Positions 1 to 12,134 of a stretch of DNA of 64,000 bases are shown piece by piece (position 1 is the first letter of the stretch; every line of letters starts with the position of its first letter). The stretch spans positions 3,224,001-3,288,000 of the forward strand of contig JAUJPP010000006.1 of assembly GCA_030562195.1 (NCBI GenBank). Direction: 5' to 3'. Position numbers and translations under genes: made by a program. Source of the DNA: Nipponacmea schrenckii. Its lineage: Eukaryota; Mollusca; Gastropoda; Lottiidae. A model generated the notes under the pieces. The model was not told the DNA's origin and made no database searches. It saw nothing but the letters and a program-made list of their open reading frames with translations.

Positions 1-95
1 TAGAACTATTATATTTCATCACGTACTATAGGCGGAAAAAAACCAGACACATTGCCCCACATCGATTATAGAGCATCTAGAGCAGACCTTCAAGA
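1..95. repeat. Leader shared with the 51-bp satellite
   Basis: This stretch (TAGAACTATTATATTTCATC, then a CAGACACAT block and CCCACATCGATTATAGAGC) is nearly repeated at 3361-3440. In both places it lies immediately upstream of a tandem array. It is therefore probably the 5' end of one mobile or satellite-bearing element present twice. The left edge may extend outside the window. Confidence 0.7.
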
Positions 96-114
96 TGGTT
101 TCCTGAAGCACCAC

Positions 115-392
115 TTAGGTCAAAATAGTGAGTAAGAAGCACCACTTAGGTCAAAATAGTGAGTAAGAAGCACCATTTAGGTCAAAATAGTGAGCAAGAA
201 GCACCATTTAGGTCAAAATAGTGAGCAAGAAGCACCATTTAGGTCAAAATAGTGAGCAAGAAGCACCATTTAGGTCAAAATAGTGAGCAAGAAGCACCAT
301 TTAGGTCAAAATAGTGAGTAAGAAGCACCACTTAGGTCAAAATAGTGAGTAAGAACCACCATTTAGGTCAAAATAGTGAGTAAGAAGCACCG
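115..392. repeat. 31-bp tandem repeat, about 9 units
   Basis: Units read GAAGCACCATTTAGGTCAAA and continue ATAGTGAGCAA, with C/T and GTAA/GCAA variants. The core ACCAYTT..GTCAAAATAGTG resembles the core of the 51-bp satellite at 3426-5868 (ACCACTGTTAAAATAGTG). Together with the shared leader this suggests both arrays are expansions of the same element. Confidence 0.85.
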
Positions 393-1318
393 CCTATTTA
401 TTTATTCTAAAGGATGTAGGATGGGGTAAGCAGAGGCGTTTCTAGGAATTATCAGGTGGGGTGGGGGTGGGTTTCTTGCAAGACAAGGCACCAGAAAAGG
501 ACGTCATGTTATTTCATTTACGCAAATACGTTGATGTACAAGGAGAAATCACATGAAGAAAAAGAATGATATATTGTAATAAAACAACCGTCAACTTTTC
601 ATTCGAGTCAGCAAAATTAAGGCCACACGGTGACCATCTAATTTCTTAACAGGGGAGGGCAGAGAGTTATTGCATGAGAGGTGAACCATGAACATCATGC
701 CGCGATTGGAATGAATAATGCTTTCTCCCCTTTTCAATGATGGACTTTTCTATTCCGCACGTTACTTTTGCTCCGAGAAAAAGCTTGATATAGAGCCTTG
801 ATCATTATTTAGGACATGGCATTATTATTATAAGAGATTTTTTTAAAGGAAATGATAATCATGTTTTATAAGTAAAATCATTTTTTATTGAATTTTGTCT
901 TGAAGCATGAAATATCAACAAAATACATTTGCAATGGCTGCCAGGTAATCTAGGAGGTTCACAAGGTCTATCAGTAATAAATAATACTAAGAGTAACATT
1001 ACATATAAAACAACCTTTGTTAACAGCCTTTTTTTACACTTTAAGCTCAAACATGGCAAGATTCATTTTAAAATATATAGAGTTTTGTTCAGTGTACAAA
1101 AATTTAAAAATAAGTACAATAACTCATATCAAATATTTTTCTGTTATTCTGTTTGTCTTCTGGTTCATTCCTTAGTGATTACATTTAGTTTTGTCACAAT
1201 CCATCAAAAAACCTCTAAAGCTCTCTACCGTGTCCTCAACAATTGTGGATGAACAGACAGACAGGGGTGACAAATATAAACGATCATTTTGATGAAAACA
1301 ATAGGTTACTCCTTACAA
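393..1318. other. Gene-free stretch with a possible 3' end signal
   Basis: No convincing coding region is seen here. On the minus strand an AATAAA lies at 889-884, about 430 nt past the last decayed finger of the zinc-finger gene. It could be that gene's polyadenylation signal. Confidence 0.4.
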
Positions 1319-1442
1319 TTAGATACAGCTTTCCCTATGACGGTTCAGTGTCAATTTATAAGCAAAACATTCCTCACAAACATCACGTTTGTTAAGTTTT
1401 TTTCCAGTAGGCATTCGTATATTACCTTTTACAAACATCACA
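1319..1442 (-). pseudogene. Eroded C-terminal zinc fingers of the adjacent gene
   Basis: Directly after the TAA stop of the zinc-finger ORF the same frame still reads CDVCKR, the start of another finger, so the stop looks like an AAA (Lys) to TAA change in the usual KPYKCDVC linker. Most of that finger is then missing and the frame shifts. In the new frame a recognisable linker and finger, TGKKLNKRDVCEECF, follow and end LNRHRESCI-stop. This is the expected remnant of an ancestral array of about 11 fingers. Confidence 0.65.
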
Positions 1443-2231
1443 TTAACATGGTTTCTCTTCAGTATGTTTTCCCATATGAATATTACGATCTCTTGTATTT
1501 CGAAATCCTTCTTTACAAACCTCACATTTGTATGGGTTTTCTCCAGTATGTATTCTCATGTGAACTTTAAGACTTGATGCTGCAGCAAAACTTTTTTCAC
1601 AAACATCACATTTGTTAGGTTTTTCTCCAAGATGAATTCTCATGTGATAACAAAAATGGTATAAACTTACAAAACATTTTCCACAAACATCACATTTATG
1701 AGGTTTTTCTCCAGTATGTATTGTAATGTGATCTCTAAGAGTTGATGGTGCAGTAAAACTTTTCTCACAAATATCACATTTGTAAGGTTTTATTCCAGTA
1801 TGTGTTTTCATGTGATGTCTAAGATTTGATGCTGTAGTAAATCCTTTTGTACAAACATCACATTTGTAAAGTCTTTCTCCAGTATGAATTCTCCGATGAT
1901 TACCAAGACTATTTGACGTTGTAAAAGATTTTTCACAAACATCGCATTTGTAAGGTTTCTCTCCAGTATGAATTCTCCTGTGATGATCGCGAATATAAGA
2001 TGTTGTAAAATAATTTTCACAAACATCACATTTGTAAGGTTTTTTTCCAGAATGTATACTCATGTGTTTGCTAAGACTATATTTCTGTGCAAAATACTTT
2101 TCACAAACATCACATTGGTAAGGTTTTTCACCAGTATGAGTTCTCATGTGATTTTTAAGGTGACGTTTTTGCTTAAAACACTTTTCACAAACCTCACATT
2201 TGTAAGGTTTTTTTCCTGTTCCAATATTCAT
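1443..2231 (-). CDS. C2H2 zinc-finger protein, nine tandem fingers
   Basis: A likely DNA-binding, nuclear protein. From the first ATG (2231) it is 262 residues long. It consists almost only of nine Kruppel-type fingers, each with C-x2-C, a 12-residue spacer and H-x3-H, joined by TGEKPYKC-type linkers. Some linkers are diverged (SGKKPY, TGERLY, TGIKPY, LGEKPN, TGENPY). The ATG sits only a few residues before finger 1. The open frame continues upstream to about 2297 without another ATG, so this is probably the large 3' exon of a gene whose N-terminal exons lie further right or are lost. No KRAB, BTB or ZAD domain is visible. After finger 9 (GKHTEEKPC) a TAA ends the frame where Lys is expected, and eroded finger sequence follows. 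It may be a functional shortened gene or an early pseudogene. Confidence 0.8.
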   Translation of the reverse strand: MNIGTGKKPYKCEVCEKCFKQKRHLKNHMRTHTGEKPYQCDVCEKYFAQKYSLSKHMSIHSGKKPYKCDVCENYFTTSYIRDHHRRIHTGEKPYKCDVCEKSFTTSNSLGNHRRIHTGERLYKCDVCTKGFTTASNLRHHMKTHTGIKPYKCDICEKSFTAPSTLRDHITIHTGEKPHKCDVCGKCFVSLYHFCYHMRIHLGEKPNKCDVCEKSFAAASSLKVHMRIHTGENPYKCEVCKEGFRNTRDRNIHMGKHTEEKPC

Positions 2232-2299
2232 GTTCAGTTTAGATAATGATAAAAGGTTCTGCAAAATTTCTCGACCGACTTTATTTTCAATCCAATATT

Positions 2300-3360
2300 A
2301 AGTTAACTTGACTTACTATAGCACTTCTCATGTGTGAGAATTTCTGTTAAAATTTTATCTATAACAAATTTCAAACGTTGAATTCTGGGATGAAGTTATT
2401 TAAATTCTGTCGGCTATCTATCCTGCATTTTTAACAAAATATAGATACGTATTTCTCTTCCTTTAATACTGATTCCTGATTATTTATCAGAAAGAAGTGG
2501 GCGTGGTATGCAGAGTTGTGTTTTGTTTTGGAACATCTGTAATTGGAAAATAAAATGAGATCAGGTATGGAAATTCCAACCCAAAGTTTGAGTGTGGCGT
2601 CGACCCACCTCCCTTGAAAATGTATCTTAAAAATCATTAATTAAGCTTTTGTAGACAAGCTATTTAATTGGAGATACCTGCTGTTGTAGGTTTCCTATGC
2701 TACTAGGCTAGTTATGCCTATGACGGACTGGATACAGGTTACTTCTTCTATTCCCAAAACACAATGAATTGAAGGCACATTAAAACATATAACAAATCCT
2801 ACTTTATTTTCATCAAACACTAATGGCACTCTACTGTATCAAAAGATCTACCTCAGACCTTTCTCTTCCCAGTCAACCGTCCTTTTCCCTTGCCAAAGTG
2901 TGAATGAGTCGATAGATAATCCCTCATAGTTTAATACCTAATTTATATTATCTATCCAGATGTTCCTAATTAAGGATATCTGTTAGAACTTAGATAAAAT
3001 GCATCCCTTGTTGTCCCTTACTAAAGTAATTTACCCACACATGGTTTTACGTTTCAAGTACCCGATAGGTGACGATAAAAGATGTAAGATCTTGTCCTAT
3101 GAAATAGATAGACATCTTACCAGATGTACCTTAATACTTAATTAATTACCCAACTCATGGTTTTAACTTTTCAAGTATTAGAAGTGTGACACTCATGACA
3201 TAAGATTCACAACGAATCTGTTTTATATAAACATCTTCCCAGCTGTGGGAAATTAATTAAAGGCGAGTCTTTTGATTCAGTAGAGCTTAACAACTAATTG
3301 TATTTACCAATTATAACAATGCTATACTTTTATTGTTTATTAGATTTTCATTTATTTTTT
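2300..3360. other. Gene-free spacer
   Basis: AT-rich sequence without a convincing ORF, RNA gene or tandem repeat. Upstream exons of the zinc-finger gene could lie here, but I cannot point to one. Confidence 0.4.
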
Positions 3361-3440
3361 ATAGAACTATTATATTTCATCACCCCGTAGGTACAAAAAA
3401 GCAGACACATCTGTCCCACATCAATTATAGAGCAATATAA
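3361..3440. repeat. Second copy of the array leader
   Basis: Matches window bases 1-80 (TAGAACTATTATATTTCATC, then GCAGACACAT and CCCACATCAATTATAGAGC). Its last part merges into the first 51-bp repeat unit, so the leader and the satellite are continuous. Confidence 0.7.
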
Positions 3441-5868
3441 AAATACCACTATTCAAGTAGTTCTCAATACATCAATTGTAGAGCGATATAGAAATACCAC
3501 TGTTAAAATAGTGCTCAATACATCCATTGTAGAATGATATAGAAATTTCAATGTATTTCTCAATATATCAATTATAGAAAGATATAGAAATGCCACTGTT
3601 TTAATAATGCTCAATACATCAATTGTAGAGTGATATAGAAATACCCCTTTAAAATAGTGCTCAATACATCCATTGTAGAGATAGATATAGAAATACCACT
3701 GTTAAAATAGTGCTCAATACATCAATTGTAGAGCGATATAGAAATACCACTGTTAAAATAGTGCTCAATACATCAATTGTAGAGTGATATAGAAATACCA
3801 CTGTTAAAATAGTGCTTAATACATCAATTGTAGAGTGATATAGAAATACCACTGTTAAAATAGTGCTCCATATATCAATTGTAGAGTGATATAGAAATAC
3901 CACTGTTAAAATAGTGCTTAATACATCAATTGTAGAGCGATATAGAAATACCACTGTTAAAATAGTGCTCAATACATCAATTGTAGAGTGATATAGAAAT
4001 ACCACAGTTAAAATAGTGCTCCATATATCAATTGTAGAGTGATATAGAAATACCGCTGTTAAAATAGTGTTTGATACATCAATAATAGAGTGATATAGAA
4101 ATACCACAGTTAAAATGGTGTTAATATATCAATTGTAGAGTGATATAGAAATACCACAGTTAAAATAGTGCTCAATACATCAATTGTAGAGTGTTATAGA
4201 AATAGCACAGTTAAAATAGTGCTCAGTACATCAATTGTAGAGTGTTATAGAAATACCACTGTTAAAATAGTGCTCAATACATCAATTGTAAAGTGATATA
4301 GAAATACCACAGTCAAAATAGTGCTCCATACATCAATTGTAAAGTGATATAGAAATACCACTGTTAAAATAGTGCTCAGTACATCAATTGTAGAGTGATA
4401 TAGAAATACCACTGTTAAAATAGTGCTCAATACATCAATTGTAAAGTGATATAGAAATACCACAGTCAAAATAGTGCTCCATACATCAATTGTAAAGTGA
4501 TATAGAAATACCACTGTTAAAATAGTGCTCAATACATCAATTGTAAAGTGATATAGAAATACCAAAGTCAAAATAGTGCTCCATACATCAATTGTAAAGT
4601 GATATAGAAATACCACTGTTAAAATAGTGCTCAATACATCAATTGTAGAGTGATATAGAAATACCACTGTTAAAATAGTGCTCAATACATCAATAGTAGA
4701 GTGATATAGAAATACCACTGTTAAAATAGTGCTCAATACATCAATTGTAAAGTGATATAGAAATACCACTGTTAAAATAGTGCTCAATACATCAATTGTA
4801 GAGTGATATAGAAATACCACTGTTAAAATAGTGCTCAATACATCAATAGTAGAGTGATATAGAAATACCACTGTTAAAATAGTGTTTAATACATCAATTG
4901 TAGAGTGATATAGAAATACCACTGTTAAAATAGTGCTCAATACATCAATTGTAAAGAGATATAGAAATACCACTGTTAAAATAGTACTCAATACATCAAT
5001 TGTAAAGAGATATAGAAATACCACTGTTAAAATATTGCTCAATACATCAATTGTAAAGTGATATAGAAATACCACTGTTAAAATGGTGCTCAATACATCA
5101 ATTGTAGAGTGATATAGAAATACCACTGTTAAAATAGTGCTCAGTACATCAATTGTAGAGTGATATAGAAATACCACTGTTAAAATGGTGCTCAATACAT
5201 CAATTGTAGAGTGATATAGAAATACCACTGTTAAAATAGTGCTCAATACATCAATTGTAAAGTGATATAGAAATACCACTGTTAAAATGGTGCTCAATAC
5301 ATCAATTGTAGAGTGTTATAGAAATACCACAGTTAAAATAGTGCTCAATACATCAATTGTAGAGTGATATAGAAATACCACTGTTAAAATGGTGCTCAAT
5401 ACATCAATTGTAGAGTGATATAGAAATACCACTGTTAAAATAGTGCTCAATACATCAATTGTAGAGTGATATAGAAATACCACTGTTAAAATAGTCTCAA
5501 TACATCAATTGTAGAGGGATATAGAAATACCACTGTTAAAATAGTGCTCAATACATCAATTGTAGAGGGATATAGAAATACCACTGTTAAAATAGTGCTC
5601 AATACATCAATTGTAGAGTGATATAGAAATACCACTGTTAAAATAGTGCTCAATACATCAATTGTAGAGGATATAGAAATACCACTGTTAAAATAGTGCT
5701 CAATACATCAATTGTAGAGGATATAGAAATACCACTGTTAAAATAGTCTCAATACATCAATTGTAGAGGGATATGGAAATACCTATGTTAAAATGGTTCT
5801 CAATACATCAATTGTAGAGCAATACAGAAATAACACCAAATAAATGCTCAATACACGGGCCTTAATCA
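3426..5868. repeat. 51-bp satellite array, about 48 units
   Basis: Units read CAATACATCAATTGTAGAGT, GATATAGAAATACCACTGTT, AAAATAGTGCT. The CACTGTTAAAATAGTG segment is an imperfect palindrome. Unit variants (AAAG for GAGT, CAGT for CTGT, TCCATA for TCAATA) recur in patterns that suggest higher-order copying around 4245-5300. Because 51 is a multiple of three, the minus strand stays open for hundreds of codons (a 17-residue repeat). Deleted units of 48-50 bp near 5490-5760 break that frame, as expected for non-coding DNA. Confidence 0.95.
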
Positions 5869-5869
5869 C

Positions 5870-6497
5870 ATGGTAATATCTAAATGAGTATAACCCGGAA
5901 GTAAGAATCATAGTTGTGGAAATGGTAAATATCTAACTTTAGATCTTTCTGTTAACCCGTCGGTGGCTCAATAAACCTAGGCCACTTGCCTTACAGACTG
6001 GGACCGCTAAGAATCACTCGACAGTTTGAAAAAAAACAACCTGATTGTACATCGTATTACCTCCTTCATTAGCCCGATCAGATAGGACTTAAAAGTCCAT
6101 TTCATTTCCTGAATTCACTCAGGTTGAAAATGATAGAAACGTGTCAGATGCAATTGACATTCTAAATGTCGTCGATATCTCTGGATTTCATAAATAAATA
6201 ATTTAATAACAGCCTGATCAACGGGTAACTTGTAATTAATGAATTCTCTAATCTCTCATTCATTAATTAATTTTGTCCAACGCCTTTACTGAGTTGAATA
6301 TATCAGGAAATTACACCTGTCACTCAAAGATGTCAACTACTAACTTCATTTCTTTTTCTTTATGATATATAATCCTCGATAATTCACCTCACCCCACCCA
6401 CCTACTCTCTGACTCAGCCCTTTTGTTTCAATTTCTACTGCACTATAATTATCTTAAACAGTTTGGCTTAGCTAATCAGAAATAGTGTGCACAGCGT
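5870..6497. other. Gene-free spacer
   Basis: Nothing recognisable: no ORF with protein-like composition, no tandem array. Confidence 0.35.
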
Positions 6498-6785
6498 TAC
6501 GACTTGACTACAATAGACACATTTTTTCACATCTTTCATATCAATCAACTCCGTCTTATACCTTGACTACAATAACCATATTTCTTACATCCTCACAATG
6601 TCGCAATATTACGAATTTCGACTTATACATTGACTGCAATTGCCACATTTATTACATTTTCATATCAAACTATTACGAACTCACCTCAAAAGGATTAGGA
6701 ATTTCGACTTATACCTTGACTGCGAAAGCCACATTTCTTACTTTTGCCTTATACTTTGACTGTAACAGCCAAATTTCTTGTTACA
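6498..6785. repeat. Degenerate tandem repeat, about 5 units
   Basis: The phrase ACTTATACCTTGACTGCAAT followed by AGCCACATTTCTTAC recurs in diverged form about five times with irregular spacing of roughly 40-110 bp. The open frame through it is composition-driven and not treated as a gene. Confidence 0.5.
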
Positions 6786-7245
6786 TGAAATTTTTGTAAT
6801 GAAGCGATTTGATTTGATTGTACGCAACCGATTACAACCAATCAGGGTCATCGACAGAGATTCTATAAAGATTAAGCCATATTGTTGATATTATGATCTT
6901 TTAAGATTAAACATCTAAATCTTTGATTAGATTTATACCAATTTAATTCAAGCGATATACCAAGATGCTGTTTTAAGTCATTTGTGTTCCTTCACCAGGT
7001 ATTTGATGTAGGAAGAAAGGTTTATCAGCTTGTAATAAGTAATTTAGATAGCTCATTAAGGTCAAACGACACATATATTAAGAAAGTTTATTTTAAGACA
7101 ACTTGACGTTCTTTCTCACGGAATTTTGACGAAGAAAGAATCGTCGTAGGCCTAATATGGCATTATTAGATTGGGACACGCAATTTTGATTCCGTGTATC
7201 ACCATTATCTGATGAATAATTGAAGATGCTGGTTGACGGTGAACG

Positions 7246-7254
7246 TTTATAAAA
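7246..7254 (+). promoter_or_regulatory. Candidate TATA box
   Basis: TTTATAAAA lies 90 bp upstream of a strong splice donor (AAG|GTAAGTG at 7346). It could drive a transcript beginning near 7280 that splices into the AKH coding exon. The second neuropeptide gene has a comparable TATA-like box in front of its first exon. Confidence 0.35.
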
Positions 7255-7279
7255 CTCAGGTAACACCTTTTACCTGTAT

Positions 7280-7345
7280 TATAATCAACGGAGAATCATT
7301 GTAGTAAGACGGGCACCTGCTGAGAAATACATTGTTTTTCATAAG
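7280..7345 (+). other. Candidate non-coding first exon of the AKH gene
   Basis: Inferred from a TATA-like box about 30 bp upstream and a near-consensus donor AAG|GTAAGTG at its end. The AKH coding exon starts one base before its ATG at a splice acceptor, so a 5' UTR exon must exist upstream. A MITE copy follows 245 bp downstream, which parallels the layout after exon 1 of the second neuropeptide gene. The transcription start is a guess. Confidence 0.3.
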
Positions 7346-7589
7346 GTAAGTGTTTCATTCAGTTTTTATTGTTTTTTTGTATGTTAAGTCACAAATTAGA
7401 TGTCGTCCGTTTCGGTTCTATAAATTTGCCTGGGCCCTGGAATGAGGGTATTCTTTAGACTACACTAAAGTATTTGTCCGAGACTTTCCTGTAACGATGT
7501 GGTGTTGCCCAAATAATATCTCTTCCTACATTCTGGGTAATGATATATTTGTATTTAACATCCTTTCCTAATTGAAAAAGTAAAGTATA

Positions 7590-7911
7590 TTTACTATAAA
7601 ATTTAAGTTCTCAAGAATTGTCAATATGAGTATATATTTATCAGTGAACTTACTTGATGACATAAAGTAACATGTAAAATTTGGAAAACTCGCAAGACTA
7701 AGGCAATTTTGAAAAAGGCTTAATAAATTTATTAAGCGTTTGGTAATTACCAATTGCATTTCTATAGAAATTAAAGTTTTTTGGATTTATCGGATTATAT
7801 TATTTATGGCAGTAGAGATATCTACTGATGAGAATATAATTTATGCTGTTATTGGCCAAGTTTAAACAAATTTAAATTGTATGTTCATTCTAAGAGGCAG
7901 TATTTCTTTAA
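7590..7911. mobile_element. Palindromic MITE-like element, family 1
   Basis: Left and right arms are inverted copies: TCAATATGAGTATATATTTATCAG on the left against the reverse complement of TACTGATGAGAATATAATTTAT on the right. An inner palindrome surrounds GCTTAATAAATTTATTAAGC. The right end reads GCAGTATTTCTTTAA. Related copies lie at 13461, 23150, 23702, 24655, 38176 and 40795. Confidence 0.7.
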
Positions 7912-8643
7912 CATCTAGCCATGTTCTTGTAACGCCTACCATGGTTTTGGTGTTTGTTTCTATCAGTTATGTAGTTTGACAGATTTTCTTAGGGAATTTT
8001 AATAAATGATGCATACTCGGTAGCAGAGCACCCGGCACCCAAATCATTAAAAGGCGTACAATAAACTAGTCAGTACTAGTTGACTGAGTACTCCCTTCGT
8101 ACTTCTGAAAATGATAAATACAATTAAAGCAACCGTCTGGGGCGTATTTATCGTCGACGAGCCCCAATGTCCCTAATTTATTTTAAAAAACAGACGCATT
8201 ACTAAGATTGTACAATAGGTTATGTATCATTGGCTTAAATGATCGATCAATTTATCTCAAATATTTGAACTCGCCATTGTCTGTTTCGCCGTACGCAACT
8301 TTCAAGACAACAAATTATCCTAAGAGCGCGCCAGGAAATTATAGGTTTTGCTTTTATATTCCCTTATATACAATTTCTCACAAAATATGATTTGCACCGA
8401 CTAACACACTCTTTCACTTATTATTATCACCTCCCCCTGTAAATTCTTTTAACCTGTTGTGGTAATCCATGTTCTCTTAACTCTAATAATAATTCCGATA
8501 AACTTTCAAAGGTACGTCGGCGAGCAACTTCAATTTCGAATTTTAATATAAAGTCTCTAATAATTCTTAAAAGAATGGCAGTTAACTTTTATGTTTTATC
8601 TGTATATTATATACTATGTATAACTGTTGAGACTATAATAAAA
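7912..8643. other. Gene-free spacer
   Basis: No gene or repeat family recognised. The short open frame around 8208-8390 has no protein-like features. Confidence 0.35.
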
Positions 8644-8686
8644 TATCTATCTATTTATCTATTTATCTATTTATCTATTTATCTAT

Positions 8687-8745
<59 letters not shown>
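8644..8745. repeat. TATC tetranucleotide microsatellite
   Basis: A run of (CTAT)n mixed with TTAT variants in its first half, then a pure TCTA run. Confidence 0.95.
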
Positions 8746-8746
<1 letters not shown>

Positions 8747-10234
8747 AAAAGTGTTTATGTTTGTCTATTTGAAGGCATGTAATCCTAACTATTAGAGTAA
8801 TATAAAGGAACTATATAAACCCTAATCGCCTCATTATTGATTAAATAAAGCATACTATCATAAATGTTACCTAGTATTTCGTCCACTTCTTCTTCCTCAA
8901 ATTACAGCCGTGTGTCCTTCACAAATCACAAACCGAACAGCGAATCTCCCCCAAATAAGTTTGTTGGTAGATGACAATTTAACGTTCAAAATAGGTAGTG
9001 GTAAATGACTAGTTATCGTCCTTGCCAGCTTAAGCTGATATCAAAGACTAGGTAGTTTTATTTTGGTGGTCGTTGGTATGGATTTAACGTTCAAAATATT
9101 CATGACCCTGTATTAAATATTCCTCTACAGCTAGTAGCCGCGTTCAGGAAACCTGTGAATGATCCCTTTGTGTAGACCCCATGTTTTTCATCTAGAACAA
9201 ATAACTAGACACGTGAATGACCCCTTTATATGAACTCCCTATTGTCTCTATACCTATAACTATAGCTCAGATGTAATTTTATTGCTAAAGTATCTGACGG
9301 TGATTAAATTACAGTGCCAGATCGAACGACTAAATGATGTAATCACGGGGTAATCTCCCATCTTTAATTACAGATTTGTTAATTAAAATGAAATTAAATT
9401 CGTTTAACTTAGCGATAACTAAACGTACAGATAAAGTTTTCCGCTCAACTTTCACCAATATTCGTTAGTTTTCGTGAGTAGAACAAGCAACTATTGTCCC
9501 GAAGTTGAAACGAGTGGCAATAAAAGTGACGAAGCAAAGCCATAGAGATGAGGCATGGGGCTCTTAGAACATGTACAAAGAACTAATAGATAGGATAGCG
9601 GTTATTTTTCTAATTGACCGATAGGCACGTCCCAAATCTCATCTCCTCCGCAATACATTATGACATGGTAAGTGGAAGGGATATCGAGATGCACTGCCTT
9701 CAAAGTTCTCGAACGGGCTCAGCATCCAAGCTAGTCTTTAGAGAATCAGCGTTAGAAATCATTGTGTATTTGTGACTAATAAGAAACATTTGAATACTGC
9801 AACATATTTTGCGTTATCGGCAGATTTAGGTAATGGAATAAATTTCATTTAAACCAGAACTTCTGTTTATTTAAATATGGGACTATAGAAATCAGGGGCA
9901 CCAATAATTCGGACATCTAAAAAAACGCCATTGTGACAAAAACAATTCTACAAGCTAGTTTCGGTCTATGTTATTAAAGCATATTTTGAGATTAGCGTCG
10001 TCACCAAACACTTAGTTTTAGTGAAATTGCAGGAATCACATACGACTGAGTGAAAATTGGAATGCTTTCACTGTTCTAATACATGTAAAATATAGAAACC
10101 CTTTTATACCATCTCTTCAACATCGGATAAGAGCGTTGAAAGTTAGTTGAATCAGGTGTCCTTTACCTTTATCCAAGTCAAGTTTTCGCATTATTGAGGC
10201 AAGTTTAAGATTGAAAACGCTATGCATTGTAACG
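8746..10234. other. Gene-free stretch
   Basis: AT-rich unique DNA. No exon-like open frame flanked by convincing splice sites and no tandem array were found. Confidence 0.35.
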
Positions 10235-10440
10235 AGAGAAACTTGGTCGGGAAAGCGACTGAAAAACTGAAACTCTTTTATAAAGAACTCCAGCATGAAT
10301 TCCCTAATATCTATAACAAACGTTTGGCGACTGCTTACAAAAGGAATAAAAATCTGAGAAATATTATTGTACATGGTAGATAAGATCCCCTTTCATTATC
10401 TCCCTGAAGTAATCGCTTTGCATTTTTATCATTGCTTTAT
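10235..10440 (+). mobile_element. 3' tail of a decayed retroelement ORF
   Basis: The plus strand reads LQHEFPNIYNKRL, then ATAYKRNKNLRNIIVHGR and a stop. The R-x-KNLR-x-I/L-V pattern just before a stop resembles the C-terminal part of Penelope-like or similar retroelement reverse transcriptase ORFs; the assignment is from memory. The non-coding tail (CTTTCATTATCTCCCTGAAG) recurs at 16605-16762 (minus) and 49530-49700 (plus), so three truncated copies of one family are present. Only the last 50 or so codons remain here, with a stop upstream. Confidence 0.45.
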
Positions 10441-10495
10441 CTTGTAAATTTTCCCGGAAGGTGTTAATTCAAAATGTATACTAAAATTCATGATA

Positions 10496-11475
10496 GTACC
10501 CCATGGACCCCCGGTGTATTACCCCATCCGAACAACTTGATGGTACCCCATGGACCCTCGGTGTATTACCAAATCCGAACAACTTGACGATACCCACGGA
10601 CCCTCGGTGTATTACCAAATAGATGGATACCCCACGGACCCTCGGTGTATTACCCCATCCGAAGAACTTGACGATACCCCACGGACCCTCGCTGTATTAC
10701 TCCATCCGAACAACTTGATGGTACCCAACAGACCCTCGCTGTTTTACTCCATCCGAACAACTTGATGGTACCCCACAGACCCTCGGTGTATTACCCAATC
10801 CGAACAACTTGATGGTACGCCACGGACCCTCGGTGTATTACCTCATCCGAACAAATTGATGGAACCCCACGACCCTCTGTGTATTACCCCATCAGAACAA
10901 CTTGATGGTACCCCACGGACCCTCGGTGTATTACCCCATCCGAACAACTTGATGGTACCCCACGGACCCTCGGTGTATTACCTCATCCGAACAACTTGAT
11001 GATACCCCACAACCCTCGGTGTATTACTCCATCAGAACAACTTGATGGTACCCCACGGACCCTCGGTGTATTACCTCATCCGAACAAATTGATGATACCC
11101 CACGGACCCTCGGTGTATTACCCCATCCGAACAAATTGATGATACCCCACGGACCCTCGGTGTATTACCCCATTCGAACAACTTGATGATACCCCACCGA
11201 CCCTCGGTGTATTACACCATCGGAACAAATTGATGATACCCCACCGACCCTCGGTGTATTACCCAGCCCGAACAACTTGATGATACCCCACGGACCCTCG
11301 GTGTATTACCTCATCCAAACAAATTGATGGTACCCCACGACCATCGGTGTATTACCCCATCGGAACAACTTGATGATACCCCACGGACCCTCGGTGTATT
11401 ACCTCATCCGAACAAATTGATGGTACCCCACGACTCTCGGTGTATTACTAGTACCTCATCCGAACAAATTGATGA
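10496..11475. repeat. 47-bp tandem array, about 21 units
   Basis: Units read CCCCACGGACCCTCGGTGTA, TTACCCCATCCGAACAACTT, GATGGTA. Variants include ACTTGATGAT, AAATTGATGG and a shortened CCCCACGACC. It is GC-richer than its surroundings. A palindrome-like GGTACC occurs in many units. Confidence 0.95.
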
Positions 11476-11861
11476 TTTTCCACATCCGCCTAGCTACGAT
11501 TACCTTATTAAGAAAATGTATTAAATAATGAGAATTAGAAATAGTTACATTGAAAAATACATTACTTATGATGAAATTGATCTTACGAGTTTGTTTTTTG
11601 TGTGAAAAGGAGCCTAGGGACAGACATTCTCGAAACGATCTTAGCTTATTGATATCCCAGAAACAAACTGTGTTAAAATAGAATACTCTGGGACATTCTA
11701 TAGTACTATATGTATACTCGTCTCTGGAATACGCTGCTTTGAGTATTAATTGATGGACAGAAGGTCCAGGTAATAGAATGCTTAAAAACATCCGGCGTCA
11801 CGTTGGTATAATGAACCAACATAGCCTGTCACCTGTCAACCGCCTGTACGTTATCTTTCAG

Positions 11862-11934
11862 GAACTACCACTAACCATCTCAAGTCGACATCAAAACCTT
11901 CTTAGTTATACTAGTTTCTCATCACACCAAAGAG
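11862..11934 (+). other. Candidate small exon upstream of AKH
   Basis: A 73-bp stretch is bounded by an acceptor (TTATCTTTCAG at 11861) and a donor (AAAGAG|GTAGGT at 11935). It contains no useful coding frame. It could be a second 5' UTR exon of the AKH transcript, but chance occurrence is quite possible. Confidence 0.2.
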
Positions 11935-12134
11935 GTAGGTTTTACGTTTTCTCTTTTTGGTAAGTGTACATTTTGTTCTGAAAGGTTTCTGTAATATTTA
12001 ATTTGTTATGTGTTTTAAATATAAGAAAATAAAACCATGGAAAATATTACGGCTTCTTCAATAACAAAGTCCATACCTATTTATGGGATGAAATGGGATA
12101 TGTTTTGAAAGACATAATAAATTATTATTTTATG

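Noticed and set aside
3661..5297. Long minus-strand open frames (148 and 350 codons) with a 17-residue repeat
   Set aside because: They arise because the 51-bp satellite unit is a multiple of three and lacks stops in that frame. Deleted units break the frame and the sequence is hydrophobic low-complexity without a start context.
115..5868. CRISPR array
   Set aside because: Units are contiguous with no unique spacers, and the genome is clearly eukaryotic.
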